From Cerrena zonata (taxonomy: Eukaryota; Basidiomycota; Agaricomycetes; Polyporales; Cerrenaceae), in contig JASBNA010000009.1 of NCBI GenBank assembly GCA_038087015.1, positions 186,001 to 250,000 on the forward strand: a stretch of DNA of 64,000 bases, read 5' to 3'. The position numbers and the translations under genes were made by a program. Numbering within the stretch: position 1 is the stretch's first letter; the number at the start of each line of letters is the position of its first letter. Shown in pieces: positions 23,046-32,943 of this stretch. The notes below the pieces were generated by a model that was not told the origin of the DNA, searched no databases, and saw nothing but the letters and a program-made list of their open reading frames with translations.

Positions 23046-24281
23046 CTACGTAGTGAGAATGTCACCCCAACATCTGATTCTCCACCCTTCAATACCATCT
23101 CCTTCCACAACTCTAAACTCTTCCCCCTCCCTCGTCACAAATGCCGCGATGACTAGCGCGGCGACCCGCAATCCCCACTCAGCCTGATGATCCTGGAGTC
23201 CGATGCGACGAAGCACATGCTTCTGCTCCCTTGTGATTCGCCCATGACCATAGCGATTCTCGTCGAAATAACCAGGGCAAGGCCCCCAAATAGCCTCGGA
23301 GCGACAGAAGATGTCGATGGGAATGGGAATGACGCCGCCGGGCGATGGGAGATGTGTCGGGAATAAGTTACATGGAACAACAATGTGGTTGATCGGAGGG
23401 TGAAGACGCATTGCCTCGACTAAGAAGTTCTCCACGCTTGGTGCAGCGTTACGGAAGTTCTCGGTAGATGGTTCTTTGTAATATTGATGCAATGGTCCTC
23501 TTGCTTCATAGCAATGATGAAGATATCCTGTACCAAATAGAACAATATGAGACATTGTATGGTAGGCAAGGACAATGTCTGGAAATAATTCCTGGGGGAT
23601 GGTGGGGAACAACCTTTGTAGAGGGAGATAGCCTCTAGTTGTATCATGATTGTTCTCAGTTCCTAGTATCCTGACAGTCTCAACAATGTCATGGACATTG
23701 TCTCTTCCTGAAAACACCCAAATTATTGCCTAAAATATCATGAATGTTATGTTTGTATTTGAGGGGTCATTCAATTTACTTACCTTGAATGTGAGTATCT
23801 GTAAGAAAGTAACAAAAGAGAACAATGCAGAATCCTGGCTAGGGAGGTGATGGATGACTTGTTGCATCAGCTCCCTAGCCAGGATTCTGGAAAGATCTCT
23901 TGGGTCCTTTTCATAGTGGTTAAGTATTTCCAGACTTTGGAGTACAGTGGTAGCACCAGTGGGAGTGTTGGAACTGCCTGGATGGGGCAGGTGAAGAGCA
24001 GTGACATATGGGACGAGCTCGGTCTCAGTTTCTCCTAGGGGTGTCTCAGTGGGGACAGCTAGTGGCATTGCGGTCACTTGGGCGATAGGTAAATTAGGTT
24101 GGGTCGCAGGGCGGATGAAAACCCTGTTGAAGGAATTTATCAGGTCGTTGGTGATGAGGTGTGTCGAATGGTGGCTCAAATACCAATATAGTATGACTTC
24201 AAGCACGAAGGCGAGGATCGTAGTAACGAATAAGGGTAGTTCGTATGGGACGGGATTGAAGAACATACCGGAACAGATCAT
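23046..24281 (-). CDS. P450-like protein lacking a recognisable haem cysteine
   Basis: Exons 24281-23784 and 23729-23046 give 393 residues. An N-terminal membrane anchor (LPLFVTTILAFVLEVILYW) and the segment FVTFLQILTFK match the neighbouring P450-like gene at 25.4-26.7 kb. The ExxR motif is present (EAMRLHPP), and IWGP...FDENRY matches the region before the haem loop. At the haem loop the reading frame gives RRIGLQDHQAEW instead of F-x-x-G-x-x-x-C. In another frame of the same strand the stretch around 23215 reads C-A-S-S, resembling C-V-A-S-S of the sibling, so two compensating indels are possible. The protein is short for a P450 and may be a pseudogene or a non-catalytic derivative. Exon 1 contains a strong hairpin at 23828-23889. 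Confidence 0.6.
23828..23889. repeat. near-perfect inverted repeat (hairpin) within P450-like exon
   Basis: Arms of 19 bases at 23828-23846 (CAGAATCCTGGCTAGGGAG) and 23871-23889 are exact reverse complements. After one mismatch, five further pairs extend the stem inward, leaving a 12-base loop. Confidence 0.8.
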
Positions 24282-25431
24282 GGAATGGATGGGGGGGAAC
24301 CCGTTATATTGATGGTCTTATATACTGTACATGTTGCCTCGAGGCGTGGGTATACGGGATACATGGGTGGAACTGAATACGGCAGGACGCTGAGGAGCTG
24401 CGCGACCGAGCGAACGTTCTCGAGAAAATGTATCAGAATAGTAAGCATCAGCGGCGCGGATCCTTCGATATAGTAAATATGCCGGTACGGCCAGAGAAAT
24501 ACAACGTCTATCATTCGTTGACCTAACTCCTCCGACATGTACTGGCAAGGACCTCCCGTAAAATAGCATAGTCGGAGAAGCAGCGAAGTATCACCTGAGG
24601 ATACGGATATCTGGAAACCGTATACGACGTGCGAAAGGCAGACATATGCCGAATACCGCAGTCGTGCAGGAGAGCATAAGATAGAGTGAATCAACATATA
24701 CGGCGGTGTGACTCGTGTTCGAGAACCTTTGAGATGTTGGATTCGAAAGTCATCGATGTAACAGGAATGCAGGCAGCTCCATTGATATGCTGCGTACAGG
24801 TACATCAGTACCGTGACGAATACTCGGTGTCGACTTGCCACCTGAAGGATAGCCTCGGAGGAGAGGGAAAGGAGCTTCTCCTGAGGGTTGACGTAGATGC
24901 CAGAAGGAGAAGCGATGTCGTCTGGGATAGAACTCGGGGAATCCCCTGCGACGTGTACGACTCAGTACGACTCACAAGGACTATTCCTTGTACGAAGGGG
25001 GAACAATTCCACCAGTGATACCAACGGAACGAGTCAGATTCAGAAATAGTACTCGAACCTTCTGTAGGTGGTTACCTGTACTAGTGATCAGTCAGTTTCG
25101 CTGTAATAGCCAATTGTTAGTCAGATGTCCCAGCTCTTATCGTTACACGGAGTCATCGCATACGATAGACTTGTGGGGCTCCAAAGGCACCGACGATATT
25201 ATGAGTGAAGTGTAAGATGATCACTGCATTGGATCGACGATCACAGACAGCCCGCTTAAAAACTTCGGCATTTTCCAGAAACCTATGATTATAACCTATT
25301 ATCGTATCTCAAAATACATCGATGTGAAGAAAGGTGATCCTAGCACTACAAATGTCCATAAGGCTACGACCGACCAGCAGTTCAGCAGAAAAGTACAAAT
25401 ACAACGACAACGAAATTTAGAAGCAAATCTC
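24282..25431. other. region without a supported gene
   Basis: A 187-codon open frame runs on the minus strand at 24841-24278 and is rich in aromatic and hydrophobic residues, but I see no family motif. It is directly head-to-tail with the P450-like gene. Acceptor-like sites upstream (about 24843) could join it to an exon near 24960. I do not call it a gene. Confidence 0.3.
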
Positions 25432-26697
25432 TTAATGATGTGAATGACGAGAGATGACTTTCCACCCTCCCCACCCGTCTCGACTGCCCAGCTTAGAGCC
25501 CTCCTTTATATCAATACCCTCCAACCCCTCCTCGTTCACCTTCTTAACCATAGCTGCAATTAAGAGCGATGCAGCCTGCGGCGCCCAGCTAGAGGCCACA
25601 CACTTTATTCTCCCGGCACTGAAGGCCAGAAGTGTCGACGCCTGTTCTTGTGTGAGTTTCGAGGGATAGTGTCGTGATGCATCGAAAGCGTTGGCATCCT
25701 GACCCCAGATGGTCATGTCGCGCTGTAAGATGCTGATGTCGGCGGAAACAGATTGTTGGAAGTAAGAGTCGAGGCACGATGGGACCCATGCTGGACGGGT
25801 GGAAATGATGCGGGATATGCGCCGAACTGGAGGATACAATCGCAACGTCTCGGAAATAAGGGATTGAACGCTAGCTTCAGAACCCTCCCATCGAGCAAAC
25901 TGCTCAGGGGTAGGATTTTGAAGATAGGTTTCTAGTAGCCGACAGGCTCGGGGGTCGTGGTGTAGTAGCACGACGCCAATGGCGACTACCTGCCACATGG
26001 TTTCATATACCGGAATGATGAGATTGAGAGGATTCTCGATATCCGTTATCCAGTATGAAACACGTCTGTTGATACCTTCCAAGAGACCGGGAGGGAAGTT
26101 GGCTGTAGTTTTAGAGAGGTTCCAAAGGGTGTTGATACCCGTCGTGACGAAGACGACGTCGTCTGTATCCATCGAGTCAAGGTCGACCTTGAATAACGTG
26201 GAGATCATGACTTTGAAAGTAAGGATTTGGATAAATTTGGCGTAGTCAAAGTCAACTTTGGAAGGCTTGCTGCAGATGCTACGACCTAGTTCGGCCGTAA
26301 TCTGTGCAGCAAGTCCTCCAAAGGGAAAGCCAAATCCCTTGAGAGGGATTAATCGCTTCGCCTCACGGACGAAAGCGCGGTGAACCTCGGTATCGATGCT
26401 CACGAAGGTGTTCGTAAGATGAAAGGCGCGGACAAGGCGGGTGTTGGATCGTGCTCGCGAGCCAACGAGATACTCGATGGTGGCCGATGCGGGATTCAGG
26501 ATATGCTGAATTTCAGCTAGAGATGATACAATGACTTTGGTGTTCGTACGGAAAGCTTTGAATAGACACCAAGGTATGAGTACACCCATTGCGAACGGGA
26601 GTAACACAGTGACATAGTAACACACGTTGGAGTCATCGAAGGACATGATTTCAGTGACTGGTGTGAGTATATTGAAGATAGTAGCGAAAAGACACAC
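25432..26697 (-). CDS. cytochrome P450-like protein, divergent and short
   Basis: Intronless frame of 421 residues; a second Met at residue 18 (MSFDDSN) places the membrane anchor YYVTVLLPFAMGVLIPWCLF at the N-terminus. P450 landmarks are ExxR in SETLRLYPP, a PERF-region-like FDASRHYPS, and the haem loop FSAGRIKCVASSW with the Cys ligand (the usual F-x-x-G-x-R-x-C-x-G is degenerate). The I-helix A-G-x-D/E-T motif is not obvious. The length is about 80-100 residues below the usual ~500. The segment YAKFIQILTFK and the order of motifs match the adjacent gene at 23.0-24.3 kb on the same strand, so the two are tandem paralogues. The substrate is unknown. Confidence 0.7.
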   Translation of the reverse strand: MCLFATIFNILTPVTEIMSFDDSNVCYYVTVLLPFAMGVLIPWCLFKAFRTNTKVIVSSLAEIQHILNPASATIEYLVGSRARSNTRLVRAFHLTNTFVSIDTEVHRAFVREAKRLIPLKGFGFPFGGLAAQITAELGRSICSKPSKVDFDYAKFIQILTFKVMISTLFKVDLDSMDTDDVVFVTTGINTLWNLSKTTANFPPGLLEGINRRVSYWITDIENPLNLIIPVYETMWQVVAIGVVLLHHDPRACRLLETYLQNPTPEQFARWEGSEASVQSLISETLRLYPPVRRISRIISTRPAWVPSCLDSYFQQSVSADISILQRDMTIWGQDANAFDASRHYPSKLTQEQASTLLAFSAGRIKCVASSWAPQAASLLIAAMVKKVNEEGLEGIDIKEGSKLGSRDGWGGWKVISRHSHH

Positions 26698-28076
26698 CTT
26701 ATATACGGAACGTCCTCCCCCATCTGATGTATTTCAAAGTTCACATGTCAACCTGCCGACTCGTCAGACGAGCCATAGAACTTAAGTCGTTGCACCTTCT
26801 GACTAAGTGTTGCCACAGCCTTGAGGACTTCGGCGGTCTAGGAGGCCTGATAAATAAGGCCTCGTTGTCCTCATGCTGAACAAGAGCTGTACGGTGTAGT
26901 TGCTGGAATATTCTGTACAGTCCATTGACTCGGACGGTAATGAAAGGTAGAATTGTTACTAGGCTTGAACTTACTATTTAGATTCGGAAGCACTGGATAT
27001 GAGGGAAGATACACCCGGCTTGAGAAAGATGTTGGGAAGATAGATGTATTTGTGGTTCGAGAGGCGGTGATATAGATGAAATAAGAAGAATCCAGACACA
27101 GGCACAACACTACTCCGGATGAGACGATGACGCTACGGAAGCATGACGCGGTCGATAACCCGAGTCTCGGGGATGGAGGGGGGGGTAGACTGGCCTTGTG
27201 CTGGCCAACACCACTGTATATGAAGGTTCGAATACGAGGCACAGTTAAAGTTTCATAGGTACGTTCATTCATCGTTTGAAGGGACAAGGAAGGCTGCGAT
27301 CAGAAAGACTGATGACTCGTATCGAAGTCCGTCTTCAGCGGGACAGCGCTCTGTACACGTTATGGGGGACCTTCAACGTGCCGACATGGGTTCCCCGTAG
27401 AAAGGCTTTGCGTAGCTTTCTAGCGGCAGATTCGTTCCTTCATGGACACTGTTCCCTGCTTTCCGGTTCCAAAGGTTTCCATTGGGCTCACAGGGTTGCA
27501 CCGTATGGCTCCAGCCTTGTCCCACGCCCTTCACGCCCCTCGCCAACCTTTTGGGAACCTCACTTAGACGGATTACGACGATTCGGGTAATGCAAAAACT
27601 ACACTAAAGCGTTAGGTGGAATAGCTGTTTGTACGACTTTATTAACAGATATTCCACCTCCGCCTTGCTGTAAGTATCTACAGTAGTCGGATCATAGTAG
27701 TCGATCTGCGAGAGGTCGACTACACATGACAAGCAATTTCTGTAACAAATATTAATTAGTGACAAAGGCTGTAGTCAGGCCCTCACCTCACAGGTAGAGA
27801 AGCATGAGGGTCAGTAAAAATAATGCTGGAGGGAAATATTACGGTCGAAGAGGCGGCGAAGGGGGAATGATGGTGGTGAGAGAGCAACCTGACCACGCCA
27901 AACAAACACCTACAGCCCTGTCGGCAACTTCCGCGCACATGGCGACCCAACTCCCGTTCGCTTCACCTTTACAAAGACGTCATCATCTTGCATAGCACGG
28001 TGAGTATAGACAATATTTTGTGGTGAACCTTACAAGTAAATCAAGTTTAAACCTGGCAAACAGTAATCTTGCTATT
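26698..28076. other. intergenic
   Basis: About 1.4 kb between a minus-strand and a plus-strand gene. It contains a 16-base imperfect inverted repeat at 27614-27659. Short frames on both strands (for example 27287-26871 minus) show no convincing features. Confidence 0.4.
27614..27659. repeat. imperfect inverted repeat, 16-base arms
   Basis: AGGTGGAATAGCTGTT at 27614-27629 pairs with 27644-27659 at 15 of 16 positions across a 14-base loop. No flanking target-site duplication was noticed. Confidence 0.55.
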
Positions 28077-28836
28077 ATGCCTGGCTTGACAAAAATTCCT
28101 CATGCGTTGTCACCTAGTCAGGAACGAAAGCTCGTAGATTTCTTGGACGAGAAATTCCTAGATGTCACTCGTAATTTCAAGAAAAGGTTTGTCTCCTTCA
28201 CAAACAGTATAATTTTCTCTCTCTGTCGATTGCTTTGACCAGCCATTATATGTCATTAATATAAACTGCAGGTCGGACCCATCTTCGACTCTGCGGACAT
28301 TATCGTCCTACCTAACTGAGACTCATACAATACTCTCACTCATCCTTCAAATACCTCCTGTCGACCCATCGACCTCTCTCCGGACTACCCTGCTACTTCG
28401 TATCACTGGCGAGGTCATGGGATCCATAGGAGGTTACCAACCAGTCGTAGAGACGTTGCCTCAACTACTGGATTGGTTGAATGATATGGACAGAGGTTGG
28501 CTTGCCGTTCTGCGATCTCAAGAATGGGATCCCGAAGAACGCCTCGGACATGACCTCGTCATCTCAGAAGATGGTAACTCCGCGGTCCCGATACGTTCCA
28601 CGCCAATAAGCCAAACCGAGCGTACTCGCTTGCGGAGTTTACTACTTTCGGGGACTACCAAGTTAGAGGAATGGCTCGAGAGACTAGTCACTGACGACGA
28701 TAATTATAACGATGCTTTAGAAAGACTCGGTCTCCAACAAAGTTTCGATGACTTGTTTGCAGGAACTCTTACAGAAATGGGTGCTCTGAGAGGATTTGAA
28801 GTTAATGTACCCGCAGACATGGAAGGAACGTGTTAG
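28077..28836 (+). CDS. conserved-looking protein of unknown function
   Basis: Not recognised. Exons 28077-28186 and 28272-28836 join as FKKR-SDPSST across an 85 nt intron and give 224 residues. It appears soluble and helical, without signal peptide or membrane segment. It begins MPGLTKIPHALSPSQERKLV, has a middle LPQLLDWLNDMDRGWLAVL and an acidic C-terminal half (VTDDDNYNDALERLG). The good splice signals, long uninterrupted second exon and even composition support a real gene. Confidence 0.65.
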
Positions 28837-28931
28837 TTTGTAGTTCTCTTTCTCAACTGTCTGACATAGTACAAATACAAAATATGTGGCGGCTCCTGTG
28901 CGATATTATCTATAGACCTAGTAGTATCTCT

Positions 28932-29525
28932 TTACGCGCTGCCCTTTTCCTTCTTCTCACCCTTCGATTTCGCCTTCGACTTGCTTTTCCCCTCATCTTT
29001 CTTCGATTCGTGTTCCGAACCGAAGGGTTGGTATCGTGCATGTGGAAACGACGGCCCAGCAGGCGGTGGTGCTGGTACAGCGGGAGGTGTCGGAGGACCA
29101 GGGTTAACGTTCGACAGGTAACTTTCAGGATGAGTCTCTTGTTGCCCATGGTTTGAACGAGTGACACCAGCGTCATTCGTGTCTCGGGAGAAAATTTGCG
29201 CGAAGGGCATCGGTTGGTCCCTGGACTTGATCTTCTCAGCTGATTTGTGTTCGCTTGTATGGGCTTGATGAGAAGATGTAGGGAGGGAGGAAGATTTCAT
29301 GTCCGGCGTTTGGAATCCCTGGCCGAGCGCGGGGTCCATGGGCATTATAATAACGCGCTTTTGATTTTGGGAGAGATGAAGGTACTGTCTGCCTAAGAGG
29401 GATGCGGGCTCGTCCTCAGTGTATGTTCTGGGGCTGGCGGGATCGGGATGAAGTGGGCGTGCTTGAATAAGCGGGAGGGACGCAGCAGCGAGCAGAAGGA
29501 TGAGGGATCGAAGAATAGACGGCAT
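28932..29525 (-). CDS. secreted Pro/Lys-rich protein of unknown function
   Basis: Single-exon frame of 197 residues. The start at 29525 was chosen because it begins a signal peptide (MPSILRSLILLLAAASLPLI, cleavage probably near QARP); the same frame continues upstream without such features. The mature part is low complexity: a His/Ser-rich middle, then PGPPTPPAVPAPPPAGPS and a Lys/Ser tail (KSKSKAKSKGEKKEKG). A QKR dibasic site lies near residue 56. No Cys-rich effector pattern is present. Expression evidence is absent. Confidence 0.5.
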   Translation of the reverse strand: MPSILRSLILLLAAASLPLIQARPLHPDPASPRTYTEDEPASLLGRQYLHLSQNQKRVIIMPMDPALGQGFQTPDMKSSSLPTSSHQAHTSEHKSAEKIKSRDQPMPFAQIFSRDTNDAGVTRSNHGQQETHPESYLSNVNPGPPTPPAVPAPPPAGPSFPHARYQPFGSEHESKKDEGKSKSKAKSKGEKKEKGSA

Positions 29526-30039
29526 CGTTGGGTGTGACCAAAAGCGAGTGTGAAAAGACAAATCTAGAATGCCGGACCCGCCGAGGAATAGATATGTATA
29601 AGATAGTTGAGAGCGTGTAAGACGAGGTGGTGGGTGTAGGAGAAAGAGGAGCGTTTGCAGGAATGTGAACGGGCGACGTAAACTTGAACCACCATCGAAG
29701 TCGAACCATACAGGAGCAAACAGACCCGCTATTCTGGTTGCACAGTCCAAATTAGAACAGCTGGTGCATATGCAGATAATGTGGTTCCAGGATTGGATCA
29801 AGCAGCTAGACCTGGGGACAATTCACGGATGTCACCATTGGCACGAGTACCCTATCACCTCCGTAAATTGGTAGGAGAGATTCTCATGAAAGGTATCAAA
29901 TACCATATGAGCTAGTCGAGTAGAGACCTACTGATAGAGAGTAAGTATCGTCCGGGGATAATCGACTTTCTTCAAATCCGCACCTGACCTTGTCCACAAA
30001 TCGTATGCAAACGTGCTCTCACGAAAGCAAAAGTACTGA
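29526..30039. other. intergenic
   Basis: About 0.5 kb between two minus-strand genes. Nothing beyond spurious open frames is seen. Confidence 0.4.
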
Positions 30040-30588
30040 CTATTCTTCTTCTTCATCCGCGACCTCATAGCCAACCCAAACAGTTTCCGAACAGCTGTTG
30101 CAACCCACTAGATGATGTTCTTCCTCCATCATCCTCTCCGTTATCACATACTTCCCTCCACACCGACAGTCGAAAGCCCAACTATCTCCCACAGAGAATT
30201 CTGAGTGATCATGTTCCAGTTCAAGCTGATAGAAGTCTTCCAAAGAGATCACTTGAGCAGGACGAGGACCAGAAGGATGTTTCGATCGAGCGGCATCATA
30301 TTGGGCACGAAGTTCAGGTGATGTGAGGGTATTAAAAGCCACCTTCAAAGTTCCAATATCGATGCTATCTCCAGAGAATCTGTTCTGAGGCTCTTTCTGG
30401 TCGGTTAACTGTTTGTCCGGGTGGTAGAGAAGAAGTGCTCGATGGTAGGCTGCCTTGATTTCGGCGGAAGTTGCATTCTTTGCTATCGACAGGATAGCAT
30501 AATAGTCGTGCAACTTCGGATTGTTATCTGTATCCAGCTTTGTAGATCCTAGATTTTGGGTGGTGTAAGATGGTTTCACGATGGTCAA
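30040..30588 (-). CDS. DPH4: diphthamide biosynthesis J-protein DPH4
   Basis: Cytosolic protein for the first step of diphthamide synthesis on elongation factor 2, an iron-dependent J-domain partner of Dph3. Intronless, 182 residues. The J domain begins at LHDYYAILSIAKNATSAEIK and has the HPD tripeptide in LLLYHPDKQ and FNTLTSPELRAQYD. The C-terminal CSL zinc-binding (DPH-type) domain shows FDCRCGGKYVI, then GCNSCSETVWV, giving the C-x-C and C-x2-C pairs. Both domains together are diagnostic. The acidic end (VADEEEE) is usual. Confidence 0.95.
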   Translation of the reverse strand: MTIVKPSYTTQNLGSTKLDTDNNPKLHDYYAILSIAKNATSAEIKAAYHRALLLYHPDKQLTDQKEPQNRFSGDSIDIGTLKVAFNTLTSPELRAQYDAARSKHPSGPRPAQVISLEDFYQLELEHDHSEFSVGDSWAFDCRCGGKYVITERMMEEEHHLVGCNSCSETVWVGYEVADEEEE

Positions 30589-31272
30589 TCTGGTGAACTC
30601 GAAAATCTGTTCCGAGAAATATATCTAGGCGCTCCTTGCGATCTTAATTTGGTAGGTATGTTCTGCATAAGGAAGGAGCATGTCTGTATTTAGAAGTCAT
30701 CACTCTTCCGAGGCTACCGTCATCATGCCTGCTAGCAAATGTTCCTTGGGATGAGAGGAAAGCAACACGGCCTCGTATGTTATGCGTGCTATCTGCAAAT
30801 TCGGTGATTTACACAATCGAATTCCTCTAGCTACAACGGTCTTCGATCCGGCGAGCCGCGTGGCACTCGCCCGGGCCACTATGTCTCATTCAGGTTCTCG
30901 CCGAAAGGAGTTGGTTCATTGCCATGCCGAGTGGAGACGTCAGGAATACGAGAGGAACGGTAATACCAGGCAATAATAATCTTTTATCCCGTCTCTAACG
31001 CTGTTCTTTAGACCTCTGAGTCGATGAAAGATATTGTTGTTTATCTTTAGAACGGCTATAACGGCTATGGACTATCAATGCTATCACAATCTGCAACGAC
31101 GTACAGGGCCAAGCATGTGTGTACGAGTCGGATCGGCATGCATAAGGCGTTGTGCACGATAGCGCTAGAGGAGCTACGACTCGTATATAAAGCTTCAGCC
31201 GTTTACATCGCTCTTCACCTCAATTCAACTTTATCTTCGTCAAATCCAGACCAAAGTCAACCATTTATAAAG
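30589..31272. other. intergenic
   Basis: Divergent promoter region of DPH4 and the aldo/keto reductase. A TATA-like TATATAAA lies near 31183-31190, about 85 bases before the reductase start, in a fitting position. Confidence 0.45.
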
Positions 31273-32743
31273 ATGACTTCTTCTTGGTTTGCTCCTCCTC
31301 CTGACCCCGCTACAAAGCTTGGCCATCACCGTCAACTTTCTCCTAATGCGTCCATCCACGCTTCACCCATCATTCTCGGTGCCATGAGCATTGGTGATAA
31401 ATGGAATGCGGGAATGGGTGCGATGGATAAGGAAAGTAGTTTTAAGCTACTAGATGCCTATTTCGCGGCCGGCGGAAACTTTATCGATACCGCCAATAAC
31501 TAGTAAGCATTTTGTATCTTTGAAGATGTTCATAGCCATAGCTAAGATTTATTCTCGATTCAATAGCCAGAACGGAAGCTCTGAAGAGTTCATCGGAGAA
31601 TGGATGGAAGCACGAGGAATTCGTGACCAGCTAATTGTCGCAACCAAGGTAACAACCTTTCTCTACTCATAACCACGGCTCTCTTTGACACATTTCTCTC
31701 TTCATCGTCGTTAGTACTCCGCCCATTGGAAACGAGGTGACCCCACCATTGCTCAAGCTACACACTTCATCGGCAACAGTGTCAAAACTCTACACATCTC
31801 TGTTGAAGCCTCTCTCAAAAAGCTCCGTACTGATTATATCGACATTCTCTACGTCCACTGGTATGACTTCAACACCACCATCGAAGAGCTCATGAACGGG
31901 TTGCACTACCTGGTTGCTGCCCGTAAGGTGTTATATCTGGTACGGGCTTCTCAATTTTAACTATAAACCATGATCTCAATGTGAGGAACGATTATTGTAG
32001 GGTATCTCAGACTCGCCTGCATGGGTAGTCTCTCAAGCCAACACCTGGGCGAAATTGATGGGAAAGACTCCTTTCGTAATCTATCAAGGTCCTTGGAGTA
32101 TCCTCGAAAGAGACTTCGAACGGGAGATCATCCCTATGGCTCGTGCTCATGGCATGGCCCTTGCTCCTTGGAATGTGCTCGCTGGTGGAAAAATACGCAC
32201 TGATGCCGAGGAACAGAGAAGGCGCGAGACGGGAGAGAAAGGTAGTTTATACAGCTCTCTCAATCTTAATGTATTGAGCGGAACATTTCTTTCTAGGTCG
32301 TCAAATGCTCACCAGCTGGGAGCGCACTGAAGACCAGCGAAAAGTTTGCCTCGCGCTCGAGAAAGTAGCTGAAGAGATCGGCGTCGAGTCCATTACTGCA
32401 GTCGCTATTGCATATGTTATGCAAAAGGTCCCCTACGTATTCCCTCTTGTTGGCGGGCGTAAAGTCGAACATCTCCATCAGAACATCGAGGCACTCGATA
32501 TCGTCCTTACAGAGGCTCAGATCAAGTACCTGGAAGGTATCTTGCCCTTTGATCGTGGATTCCCTACGCAGTTCTTCGTAAGTCAATCCGAATCTTAATC
32601 CTATTGAGATGGACTTGACCGGTGATCTTACTTTCATCATACAGGGCGACGGTACTGAATATGCGAATGTATACAAAGCTGCCGGACATTTCGATAAATG
32701 GCCTCTTCCTCAAGCTATCCGCCCCGCCCCAAAACAGGAATAA
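31273..32743 (+). CDS. aryl-alcohol dehydrogenase-type aldo/keto reductase
   Basis: NADP(H)-dependent aldo/keto reductase of the AKR9-like group, which reduces aryl aldehydes in fungi; actual substrate unknown. Exons 31273-31502, 31567-31648, 31715-31939, 32001-32241, 32297-32577 and 32645-32743 give 385 residues. The catalytic tetrad is visible: Asp in NFIDTANN, Tyr in NYQNGSSEE across intron 1, Lys in LIVATKYS, and His in ILYVHWYDF. The cofactor site shows [13 protein letters not shown] and [11 protein letters not shown], then [12 protein letters not shown] near the C-terminus. Length and motif order match yeast AAD proteins. It lies beside DPH4 and a DUF6535 gene, with no cluster logic evident. 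Confidence 0.93.
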
Positions 32744-32943
32744 GGGTTTAGTTCGCTGCATTCTCCGGTTGTTATACAAATGTAATATTACAGTGGTTGG
32801 GATATATGTGTCTCGCAAAATTGTGCTTTGAATGTAGTATCCATATCATCCTATACCGGTTGTTCCCGACTGGTCAGCAAGCATATTCAAAAATTCTTAT
32901 GACGAGTGGAGACGATCCCTCACCAAGTTGGTGGGCTATGCAC

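Noticed and set aside
24278..24841. 188-codon minus-strand frame beside the P450-like gene
   Set aside because: No motif, signal peptide or convincing splicing partner; composition is erratic. Left as unsupported.
23046..26697. A secondary-metabolite gene cluster around the P450-like genes
   Set aside because: No synthase (PKS, NRPS, terpene cyclase), transporter or regulator is present; neighbours are housekeeping genes.
27276..27590. 105-codon plus-strand frame
   Set aside because: No start context, signal peptide, splice partner or family match; it probably arises by chance.
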